DNA of 6,202 bases from Desulfobacteraceae bacterium (GTDB lineage: Bacteria; Desulfobacterota; Desulfobacteria; Desulfobacterales; JAABRJ01). The stretch is taken from the NCBI GenBank assembly GCA_011390985.1, contig JAABRJ010000080.1, positions 1-6,202 of the forward strand. The letters are read 5' to 3'. The position numbers and the translations under genes were made by a program. Position 1 is the stretch's first letter; each line of letters opens with the position of its first letter. This document shows, in pieces, positions 1 through 5,280 of this stretch. The notes below the pieces were generated by a model. It was given only the letters and a program-made list of their open reading frames with translations, ran no database searches and was not told where the DNA came from.

Positions 1-875
1 GGGAACCGCTGCTGCGCAAGGACATATTCGAACTCGCGCGCTACGGCAGCGACAAAGGGCTGCGCATGGTGATGGCGCCCAACGGCACCCTGATCACGGC
101 CGAATCCGCCCGCCAGTTGGCGGCGGCCGGCATCCAGCGCATCAGCATCAGCATCGACGGCGCCACCCGCGAGCGCCATGACCGCTTCAGGGGCGTGGCG
201 GGCGCCTATGAGGCCGCCTTGAGGGGCATCGAGCGGGCCAAGGCGGCCGGCATCGCGTTTCAGATCAACACCACGATTACCAAGGACAACCTGGGCGAGA
301 TCAGCCGGATTCAGGACCTGGCCGTCAGTCTGGGCGCCGTGGCGCACCACATCTTCCTGCTGGTCCCCACCGGGCGCGGCAAGTACATCGCGGACCGGGC
401 CATCGACGCCGAAGAATACGAGCGCACCCTGAACTGGTTTTACGACCAGCGGGGTAAAACGCCGCTGCAGCTCAAGGCCACCTGCGCACCCCATTATTAC
501 CGGATCCTCCGTCAGCGGGCCAAGGCCGACGGCGAGCAGGTCACGTTCGAAACCCACGGTCTGGACGCCGTCACCCGCGGCTGCCTTGGGGGTACCGGCT
601 TCTGCTTTATTTCACACACCGGCATCGTCCAACCGTGCGGTTTTTTGGAGCTGGACTGCGGCGATGTCACCCGGCAATCGTTCGCGGACATCTGGCGCAA
701 GTCCGAGGTCTTCCTGAAGCTGCGCAACTATGACAACCTGGAGGGCAAATGCGGCTGCTGCGAGTACAAGCGGGTGTGCGGGGGATGCCGCGCCCGGGCC
801 TATGAGGCGACCGGCAGCTATCTGGCCGAAGAGCCGCTGTGCAGCTACACCCCGTCAGCCCTGAAAACCCCCTGA
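1..875 (+). CDS. ahbD: Radical SAM/SPASM protein, AhbD-like heme b synthase (5' end missing)
   Basis: The reading frame is open from the window edge (first whole codon at base 3) and gives 290 visible residues, so the ATG at 66 is internal. The fragment opens with EPLLRKDIFEL, the tail of the GGEP motif that contacts SAM. The CxxxCxxC cluster motif must therefore lie upstream, outside the window. Numbering from that first codon, SISIDGA (48-54) is a typical barrel strand. The C-terminal part has SPASM-type cysteines: C194, C201, C212, C219, then C250/C253, C259 and C262 (spacing C-x2-C-x5-C-x2-C) and C280. These should hold an auxiliary Fe-S cluster. The segment from TCAPHYYRILRQ (160-171) through CLGGTGFC to VCGGCRARAYEATG (258-271) recalls AhbD, which decarboxylates two propionates of Fe-coproporphyrin III to give heme b in the cytoplasm. 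AhbC and NirJ usually have a CNGxxRxRA-type ending instead. A different SPASM enzyme remains possible. The family is well supported; the AhbD assignment is from memory of homologues. Confidence 0.72.
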   Translation, partial: EPLLRKDIFELARYGSDKGLRMVMAPNGTLITAESARQLAAAGIQRISISIDGATRERHDRFRGVAGAYEAALRGIERAKAAGIAFQINTTITKDNLGEISRIQDLAVSLGAVAHHIFLLVPTGRGKYIADRAIDAEEYERTLNWFYDQRGKTPLQLKATCAPHYYRILRQRAKADGEQVTFETHGLDAVTRGCLGGTGFCFISHTGIVQPCGFLELDCGDVTRQSFADIWRKSEVFLKLRNYDNLEGKCGCCEYKRVCGGCRARAYEATGSYLAEEPLCSYTPSALKTP

Positions 876-890
876 AGGCCATCCGATCGC

Positions 891-937
891 GGCGGGGCGC
901 TTGAGACGATGGGCGCTTGGCCCCCTGGAGCCCCGCC
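891..937. terminator. GC-rich hairpin between convergent genes, candidate bidirectional terminator
   Basis: GGCGGGGC at 891-898 pairs perfectly with GCCCCGCC at 930-937 (8 bp). Inside the loop, GGGC at 911-914 can pair with GCCC at 920-923. The structure fills most of the 78-bp gap between the stops of the radical SAM gene (875) and the phosphofructokinase (954), where both transcripts must end. Neither side has a T tract, so it is not a canonical intrinsic terminator. It could act as a 3'-end stabilising hairpin or need a factor such as Rho. Confidence 0.35.
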
Positions 938-953
938 CTGACATGCCCCGGAA

Positions 954-3056
954 TCAGTCCGGCCGGGGATCGATGGCGTTTAACACCAGCGTGATCGGGC
1001 GGTTTTCCTCGCTTTTACCGGCAAACCGGATAGGGCCGGGACGCCGGTAATTGTCCGGTCCGGGGGTGGCGGCGAGCCACTTTTCGCGACAGGCCTTGAC
1101 CACCAGAAATGCCGGATTCTGCAGATCGACGACGCTTTTTTCCAACACCAGGGTCAGCCGCCCCTTGCGCTCCTCGAGGTGCATGAGCGGCGCGATGGGG
1201 ATCCCGATCGGTTCCCAGCGGTTGAAATCCAGCTCGAGATTGCGAATGGCCGCCATCTGACCGGTGGCGCCGTTGGCGATCAGGCTGAAGACCGTCAGGC
1301 CCAAGTTGTAGGTGTAGATGCAGTCGAAGCGCGTGGGGTCGTTGCCGCGGCCATCGTACCCGTAAAAGTGCACCTGGGTCTTGAACTTCGGGTCGGACTT
1401 CTCATAAACCTTTAGGAGGGCCGCCGGAAGGGGCGCATCCTCGGCCAGCAGCCCGGCCCGGGTCAGCTCCTGGCGCAGGGTCTTCTGGGAGATGATGGCT
1501 TCCCGCACCAGCAGCAGCCCGTCATCGTCGAAGTTGCGAAAGAGCACCGGACCGTAGCCGTCGGGGTCCAATCCCGCGCGCTGCAGGGTCTTGCGATACC
1601 ACGAGCGTTCCAGCCCCAGTTTGTAGACGCCCTTTTCCTTCAAGATTTTGAGATAATCCTTGACCAGCCCCAACACCACCTTTTCCGTATCCACCTGTGA
1701 AAATTGGAAGTTGCCGTGGCTGTCGCGCTCCATCAAGAGGCCTTCCTGGAAAAAGGCCGGAATGTCATTGAAGAGGTCGTCGTCGCGGGTGTTCCAGACG
1801 CTGAAGGCTTCGTTTTCGCGGGCCCGCCGGGCAAGGCGGCGAAGGTACTCAAGCTTGTCCTCCAGGACGGGGAAATCCAGGTGAAAATCAGTGTCGTGGG
1901 TGGTGTTGTAGTCGCCGATGATGGTGTTCAGTTTGATGATGAACACCTGAATTTCGTTGATAAACTCCAGAACACCTTCGGGGATTACGGCCACGCCGTA
2001 ATTTTTGCCGGCCGCCGCGCGCCGCACGATGCCGTCGCAGATCACCCGAGAGAGGTGCCGCAGGGTCATCCCGTAGGCGGTGTAATCGGTTTCCCCACTG
2101 CCCCGGACCTTTTCAAGTCGGGAGCGGTCGACGTAGTCGGCCAGGTCCTCGCCGATCAGGGTGATGTTGGCGTGGGTCTGCAGGGCGACCTCGAGGGCCA
2201 GATGGCTGGCCACCCGCCCCATGACCTTGCAGATGTGCCAGTATTTGACGTCCGAACTGCTGTCCGTGCAGAGGTTGCTGACCGCATTGGCAAACGACCT
2301 CGCGGCCGAGTGGAACCCGAAGGACATGGCGCACAGGCTGCGACCGCCGGCATCCCGAACCTGGATGTCGCCGTCGATGGTCTTGGGCACCCCGATGACC
2401 TGGATCCCGTCGGCGTGCATCGCCTCGGCCAGGAAGGCGGCATTGGTGTTGGAATCATCGCCCCCGACGACCACCAGGGCATCCAGCCTCAACTGGCGGC
2501 AGGTTTCGCGTGACAGGGCCACTTTTTCCTGGGAATCGATCTTGGTCCGGCCGGTCCGGATCATGCTGAACCCGCCCAGGTTGCGGTAGGCGTCCACCAA
2601 TTCGGCGCTCAGTTCGACGGCCTCGTTTTCGACGATGCCGTCGGGCCCCATCAGGAAGCCGAAAACCCGGCTTTCGGGATTGGCCTCGCGCACCGCATCG
2701 AACAGTCCGGCAATGACATTGTGGCCGCCCGGCGCCGGACCGCCGGAGAAAACGATGCCGACATTGCGCTTCTTGTGGTAGCAGGCCTCAAAGGACGGAT
2801 CCGGTGAGGGCGCAGCCGCCAGCACCTGGACCTTGTTGTCGATAATCCGCGGCAGCCTGCGGCGCGCCTCGGCATCTACTTCAAAATAGTATTCCTCGGC
2901 CGGCCGGAGGGTGGTGCACGCAAAGGCGAACACCTCGCAGCGCGGCGGCGCGTATTGCATACGCTCGCGAAGCTCCGGGTTGATGTTGGCGGTCGCTTCG
3001 AGCACGTCGGGGTGTTGCAGGAGGGTCTCCAAACCAGGTGGTGGGCTTTGCGGCAT
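954..3056 (-). CDS. Pyrophosphate-dependent 6-phosphofructokinase, long form
   Basis: This is a 700-aa cytoplasmic enzyme that interconverts fructose 6-phosphate and fructose 1,6-bisphosphate using PPi/Pi, so the step is reversible. The phosphate-binding loop is GGPAPGGHN (105-113). GGDDSNTNA (198-206) puts Asp at 201, where ATP enzymes have Gly104 (E. coli numbering). PKTIDGD (224-230) supplies Lys225 in place of Gly124 and the catalytic base Asp228. Asp201 plus Lys225 is the established PPi-use signature. MGR (279-281) and PEG (359-361) are sugar-phosphate contacts. HFYGYDGRG (563-571), FDCIYTYNLG and YRRPGPIRF (670-678) match the plant PFP-beta/spirochaete long clade. Long-clade proteins are commonly about 555 aa; the extra length seems to lie between the PEG motif and residue 560. 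The ATG at 3056 is preceded by AGAGAGG at a 4-nt spacing. The gene lies 109 bp downstream of the diguanylate cyclase on the same strand. I found no convincing promoter in that gap, so read-through from the cyclase is possible. Confidence 0.93.
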   Translation of the reverse strand: MPQSPPPGLETLLQHPDVLEATANINPELRERMQYAPPRCEVFAFACTTLRPAEEYYFEVDAEARRRLPRIIDNKVQVLAAAPSPDPSFEACYHKKRNVGIVFSGGPAPGGHNVIAGLFDAVREANPESRVFGFLMGPDGIVENEAVELSAELVDAYRNLGGFSMIRTGRTKIDSQEKVALSRETCRQLRLDALVVVGGDDSNTNAAFLAEAMHADGIQVIGVPKTIDGDIQVRDAGGRSLCAMSFGFHSAARSFANAVSNLCTDSSSDVKYWHICKVMGRVASHLALEVALQTHANITLIGEDLADYVDRSRLEKVRGSGETDYTAYGMTLRHLSRVICDGIVRRAAAGKNYGVAVIPEGVLEFINEIQVFIIKLNTIIGDYNTTHDTDFHLDFPVLEDKLEYLRRLARRARENEAFSVWNTRDDDLFNDIPAFFQEGLLMERDSHGNFQFSQVDTEKVVLGLVKDYLKILKEKGVYKLGLERSWYRKTLQRAGLDPDGYGPVLFRNFDDDGLLLVREAIISQKTLRQELTRAGLLAEDAPLPAALLKVYEKSDPKFKTQVHFYGYDGRGNDPTRFDCIYTYNLGLTVFSLIANGATGQMAAIRNLELDFNRWEPIGIPIAPLMHLEERKGRLTLVLEKSVVDLQNPAFLVVKACREKWLAATPGPDNYRRPGPIRFAGKSEENRPITLVLNAIDPRPD

Positions 3057-3060
3057 GGCG

Positions 3061-3067
3061 CCTCTCT
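3061..3067 (-). promoter_or_regulatory. Ribosome binding site of the phosphofructokinase
   Basis: Read on the minus strand the sequence is AGAGAGG, followed by CGCC and then the ATG at 3056. The spacing of 4 nt is slightly short but workable. It fixes this ATG as the start, giving the N-terminal segment of about 100 residues before the phosphate loop that long-form PPi enzymes have. Confidence 0.6.
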
Positions 3068-3109
3068 TGAAAAATCTGTTGGGTGAAAATGTCGGACGCG
3101 AAACCGGAG

Positions 3110-3123
3110 TGTTGACGTCACCA
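3110..3123. repeat. Imperfect palindrome with TGACGTCA core in the phosphofructokinase leader
   Basis: TGACGTCA (3113-3120) is a perfect 8-bp palindrome, extended with one mismatch per side to TGTTGACGTCACCA. It lies about 55 bp upstream of the phosphofructokinase ATG, in the gap after the cyclase gene. The position would suit an operator, but there is no clear -35/-10 pair beside it and only one copy, so function is unproven. Confidence 0.25.
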
Positions 3124-3147
3124 TCAGGCAGGCGCAGAACGCATCGC

Positions 3148-3165
3148 AGCGCCCTGGCGGGCGCT
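3148..3165 (-). terminator. Perfect hairpin directly after the diguanylate cyclase stop
   Basis: On the minus strand AGCGCCC pairs with GGGCGCT around a GCCA tetraloop (7 bp, no mismatch). It begins at the base immediately after the TGA stop of the cyclase (3166-3168). No T run follows, so strong intrinsic termination is unlikely. It may instead attenuate read-through or protect the 3' end of the cyclase message ahead of the phosphofructokinase gene. Confidence 0.4.
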
Positions 3166-4809
3166 TCAGAGAACGGCCACCCGGTTGCGGCCCTGCGTTT
3201 TGGCCGTGTACATCGCCTGGTCCACGCGGTTGAACAGGCTCAGGGGATCTCTGTCCTCGGCCGTTATGGCCGTCACCCCAAAGCTGATGGTCACCGTAAA
3301 GGTCTGGTCCTTGCAGACAAACTGGGTCGCTGCGATCTCCCGCCGCAGTTTTTCGGCTACCGCCGTTGCAGCCTTGGGGCTGGTGGCCGGCAGCAGCAGG
3401 ATGAACTCCTCGCCGCCGAAGCGGCAGAAAAAATCGCACTCCCGCAGCATGGGGCCGAGACGCAGGCAGATCTCCTTCAGGCAGCGGTCGCCGATCGCGT
3501 GCCCGAAACGGTCATTGATCTGCTTGAAGTAATCCACGTCGAAAAGCACGATCGCAAACGCCTGACCGTAGCGCAAAAAGCGCTGGAACTCCTCGCCGAT
3601 GCGTTTCTCGTAGGCCCGGCGGTTGTATACCCCGGTCAATGGATCGATCAGCAGCTCGGCCTCGAGGCTTTCGGCGCGCTGGCGGGCGGTGACGATCTCC
3701 CCCCGCAGATGGTCAAATTCCTTTTCCAAGCCGACCATCTGGCCGTCCACCAACGCCAATTGCCGCTGATCCTGACGACGCTGCTCGGCCAGGGCCCCGC
3801 TGATGGTTTTCAGCTTGGAGAGCACGGTCTGCTTCAACTCGTCGAGGGTGCTGCTGAAATTTACATGCCCCTCGAGCGCTTCAAACTGCGTTTCCAGACC
3901 CGTGCGAAATCCGTCATGGGCGCGCTGCGCTTCCCGCGCCTGGCTGAGGGAATTGAAAACCAGGGATTCCATGTCGCCCAGACGTTTGCCGATTTCCTGA
4001 ATGAACGCGGCGGCCTGCTCGCGCTCGCGGCTCAGGTGCCCGGCATAATCCTTGACCAGCGCGATCAGGGCCTGCCGCGTGCCGAGGGCCTCCTCAAGAC
4101 TCTCAGCCTGCCGCAGACGCGCTTCCACGGCCTGCACCCGCTGCAGGTAGTCGCGGTCCAGGTGCAGTTTGAGCTCGGCGATGATCGACTGCGCGATCTC
4201 TTTGAACTGGTTCAAAAATGCCGTTTCGAGAGCGGGGCGCACGTCTTCGGGCTTTTCACTTTTGAGAAAACGGCCCAGCAACTGGCCGGCGGCATCCCTG
4301 CGGGGCGCAGGGGAAACCGGCGCATCGGGCTGGCTGCGGATCAGGGCGGCTTTGAAGTCCGAAAAGGCCGTTTCCAGCTCGAGGATCGGGGCGTTGGCAA
4401 GGGCAAGCTGCTTCAGACGGTCCAGGGCGCCATGCAGCGGCGGGCTTTCCAGTTGGCCCAGCTGCTGGGCCAAAATCCCCACTGTGCGGCGGAAAAATTG
4501 GCTGCTGGCGGCTTCCCGGTGTTCCAGCTCCTGAACCCGAACCAGCAGTTTTTCCTTATGCTGCCGAATGGTTTCCAGCTGACGCTGGAGTGCCTCCAGC
4601 CGGGCGGTTTCACGGGCGGATAGGTCTGCAGCGGCGCCGGCCGGCGGCGCCTCGGAAGGCCGCAGACAAGCAAACTCCCTGCGATCCAACAGGCGGGCGG
4701 CAAGGAGATCGCGGCTCAGCCCTCTGCCGCTTTCAGCAACTTCCCGCAGGACTTCTAGCACCGCATCGGCGATCACGGCCATTTGTTTGTCTGCAGGGGG
4801 CGGCATCAT
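3166..4809 (-). CDS. Diguanylate cyclase with long coiled-coil N-terminus (GGDEF family)
   Basis: This 547-aa protein makes cyclic di-GMP from two GTP. The C-terminal GGDEF domain (about 385-547) looks fully active. DPLTGVYNRR (389-398) opens it, FDVDYFKQIND (423-433) supplies metal-binding Asp424, and NDRFGHAIGD (432-441) follows. The active-site loop is GGEEF (465-469). RECD (456-459) lies exactly five residues before GGEEF and is the RxxD inhibitory site for c-di-GMP feedback. Residues 1-385 contain no PAS, GAF, HAMP or receiver motif that I recognise and no membrane segment. They are rich in Leu, Glu, Gln and Arg with heptad-like stretches (about 64-100, 195-245, 285-385) and a Pro/Ala break near 160-172, suggesting a cytoplasmic helical dimerisation and signalling stalk. 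Tandem ATGs at 4809 and 4806 start the gene, and an in-frame TAA lies just upstream (9 to 7 nt before), so the start cannot be earlier. There is no Shine-Dalgarno. It is the first gene of a leftward pair with the phosphofructokinase. Confidence 0.93.
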   Translation of the reverse strand: MMPPPADKQMAVIADAVLEVLREVAESGRGLSRDLLAARLLDRREFACLRPSEAPPAGAAADLSARETARLEALQRQLETIRQHKEKLLVRVQELEHREAASSQFFRRTVGILAQQLGQLESPPLHGALDRLKQLALANAPILELETAFSDFKAALIRSQPDAPVSPAPRRDAAGQLLGRFLKSEKPEDVRPALETAFLNQFKEIAQSIIAELKLHLDRDYLQRVQAVEARLRQAESLEEALGTRQALIALVKDYAGHLSREREQAAAFIQEIGKRLGDMESLVFNSLSQAREAQRAHDGFRTGLETQFEALEGHVNFSSTLDELKQTVLSKLKTISGALAEQRRQDQRQLALVDGQMVGLEKEFDHLRGEIVTARQRAESLEAELLIDPLTGVYNRRAYEKRIGEEFQRFLRYGQAFAIVLFDVDYFKQINDRFGHAIGDRCLKEICLRLGPMLRECDFFCRFGGEEFILLLPATSPKAATAVAEKLRREIAATQFVCKDQTFTVTISFGVTAITAEDRDPLSLFNRVDQAMYTAKTQGRNRVAVL

Positions 4810-4815
4810 AGGGCG

Positions 4816-4845
4816 TTAATAACGACCAACGAATCGTTTTGTCAA
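4816..4845 (-). promoter_or_regulatory. Sigma-70-like promoter of the diguanylate cyclase
   Basis: On the minus strand the -35 is a perfect TTGACA (4840-4845), then an 18-nt spacer, then TATTAA (4816-4821, 4 of 6 matches). Transcription would start near 4809, at or within a base or two of the first ATG, implying a leaderless or nearly leaderless message. A weaker alternative lies upstream (TTGCCG at 4872-4877, 15-nt spacer, TTTAAT at 4851-4856) and would give a leader of about 30-35 nt, still without a Shine-Dalgarno. Confidence 0.5.
4821..4838. repeat. Palindromic candidate operator inside the cyclase promoter
   Basis: AACGAATCGTT (4828-4838) is a perfect palindrome about a central A. A further AACGA half-site lies at 4821-4825. 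The palindrome falls wholly within the -35/-10 spacer and the extra half-site touches the -10, where a bound repressor would block RNA polymerase. No regulator gene in the window suggests itself. Confidence 0.3.
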
Positions 4846-4868
4846 GGATAATTAAAGGCTTGGCAGAC

Positions 4869-4898
4869 CTGCGGCAAGACTTGCGGGCAATCTGCGGC
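4869..4898. repeat. Imperfect 11-12 bp tandem repeats in the divergent intergenic region
   Basis: Three successive related units follow each other: CTGCGGCAAGA (4869-4879), CTTGCGGGCAAT (4880-4891) and CTGCGGC (4892-4898). The step of about 11-12 bp is close to one helical turn. They lie upstream of the leftward promoter and about 90 bp upstream of the rightward -35, consistent with a protein-binding array, although the units are short and degenerate. Confidence 0.25.
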
Positions 4899-4946
4899 CG
4901 TCCCCGGGGGTGTCGTTTTTCTCTTTTCAGCCCCAACCGCACGGCT

Positions 4947-4975
4947 GGCCGGCAGCCTCCGGGCAGGGACCGGCC
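4947..4975. other. GC-rich inverted repeat upstream of the zinc-ribbon promoter
   Basis: GGCCGG (4947-4952) pairs with CCGGCC (4970-4975), a perfect 6-bp stem with a 17-nt loop. It ends 12 bp before the rightward -35 element. It has no T tract and is not expected to be transcribed by the two promoters found, so it is either a DNA-level site or chance in GC-rich sequence. Apart from this, the repeats and the promoters, the rest of 4810-5042 holds only a T-rich stretch (4914-4927) with no assigned role. Confidence 0.2.
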
Positions 4976-4987
4976 CCTAAAAACGAC

Positions 4988-5015
4988 TTGCCATTTTAAC
5001 AAGATGTGTTATAAA
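4988..5015 (+). promoter_or_regulatory. Sigma-70-like promoter of the zinc-ribbon/binding-protein pair
   Basis: The -35 is TTGCCA (4988-4993, 5 of 6 matches). A 16-bp spacer leads to the -10 TATAAA (5010-5015, 5 of 6). The stretch from 4994 to 5030 is AT-rich, in contrast to its GC-rich surroundings. Transcription should start near 5022, leaving a leader of about 20 nt that carries the Shine-Dalgarno of the zinc-ribbon gene. Confidence 0.65.
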
Positions 5016-5030
5016 TTCCATATTTTAATT

Positions 5031-5036
5031 GAGGAG
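5031..5036 (+). promoter_or_regulatory. Ribosome binding site deciding the zinc-ribbon start
   Basis: GAGGAG lies 6 nt before the ATG at 5043. The frame is open upstream to an ATG at 4839, but that extension would run through the promoter and reads as low-complexity Arg/Pro-rich sequence. This site therefore selects the 53-aa form. Confidence 0.75.
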
Positions 5037-5042
5037 TCCAAA

Positions 5043-5204
5043 ATGGGCCAAAAACGCAGCAAACGCGACGCCGTTGAAGTCGTTTGCCCCAAATGCAAAC
5101 ATACCGAAATTGTCTACATCCAGGCCGAAGACATCCCCAGATGCCCCCAGTGCAATATTGCAATGGTCATCCGGGAAATCCTGACGGAGGGAAAATCCTA
5201 CTGA
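5043..5204 (+). CDS. Small zinc-ribbon protein, 53 aa, function unknown
   Basis: The protein has two CPxC knuckles, CPKC (15-18) and CPQC (34-37), separated by 15 residues. This is the classic layout of a single four-Cys zinc ribbon, with a short beta-hairpin (TEIVYIQ, 21-27) between. The N-terminus is basic (KRSKR, 4-8) and could contact nucleic acid. The C-terminus (MVIREILTEGKSY) is hydrophobic then polar. There is no signal peptide or membrane segment, so it should be cytoplasmic. Start choice rests on the GAGGAG site and the promoter just upstream. The solute-binding protein follows after 76 bp with no terminator between, so the two are probably co-transcribed. I recognise no named family. 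A rubredoxin-like iron site is less likely, because the spacing between the Cys pairs is short and the usual aromatic/Gly pattern (CPxCGxxY/W) is absent. Zinc binding is inferred from the cysteines; no function can be given. Confidence 0.82.
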   Translation: MGQKRSKRDAVEVVCPKCKHTEIVYIQAEDIPRCPQCNIAMVIREILTEGKSY

Positions 5205-5266
5205 TCGCGGGATCCCCTGCGGAACGCCTTGATTGCTGACTGAAGAGTCACTTAACCGCAACAAAC

Positions 5267-5273
5267 AAGGAGG
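5267..5273 (+). promoter_or_regulatory. Strong ribosome binding site of the solute-binding protein
   Basis: AAGGAGG lies 7 nt before the ATG at 5281, a near-consensus Shine-Dalgarno. It rules out the in-frame upstream ATG-less extension from 5233, which would put 16 polar residues ahead of the signal peptide. The leader also has a small hairpin (TGACT-GAAG-AGTCA, 5237-5250). It is too weak to terminate and has no T run. Confidence 0.85.
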
Positions 5274-5280
5274 AAAGCGA

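Noticed and set aside
66..68. ATG at 66 as the true start of the radical SAM gene
   Set aside because: The frame is open to the window edge and encodes EPLLRKDIFEL, a conserved part of the radical SAM core. Starting at 66 would remove the cluster-binding half of the domain.
2367..2387. TIDGD instead of TIDND in the phosphofructokinase active site as a possible defect
   Set aside because: The catalytic Asp228 and the second Asp230 are kept, and a GD ending is, as I recall it, usual in the long PPi-dependent clade.
1704..2513. A 269-codon open frame on the plus strand inside the phosphofructokinase
   Set aside because: It is a mirror of the conserved phosphofructokinase coding frame (Gly/Val/Asp-rich translation) with no start signals of its own.
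2911..4623. A 570-codon open frame on the plus strand across the cyclase and phosphofructokinase genes
   Set aside because: It lies antisense to two genes with full sets of catalytic motifs and crosses their intergenic gap. Its translation has no recognisable domain and it has no SD or promoter. Long antisense frames are common in GC-rich coding DNA.
4895..4927. CCCCGGGG block followed by a T-rich stretch as a rightward terminator
   Set aside because: The palindrome has no room for a loop, no longer stem forms, and no rightward transcript is known to enter the region, since the gene to its left is on the other strand.
4839..5042. N-terminal extension of the zinc-ribbon protein to an upstream ATG
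   Set aside because: The extension would cover the TTGCCA/TATAAA promoter and the SD, and its translation is Arg/Pro-rich without family character. The ATG at 5043 has ideal spacing from GAGGAG.
5233..5280. Earlier start for the solute-binding protein
   Set aside because: It would put polar residues ahead of a textbook MKK signal peptide, while AAGGAGG sits 7 nt before the ATG at 5281.
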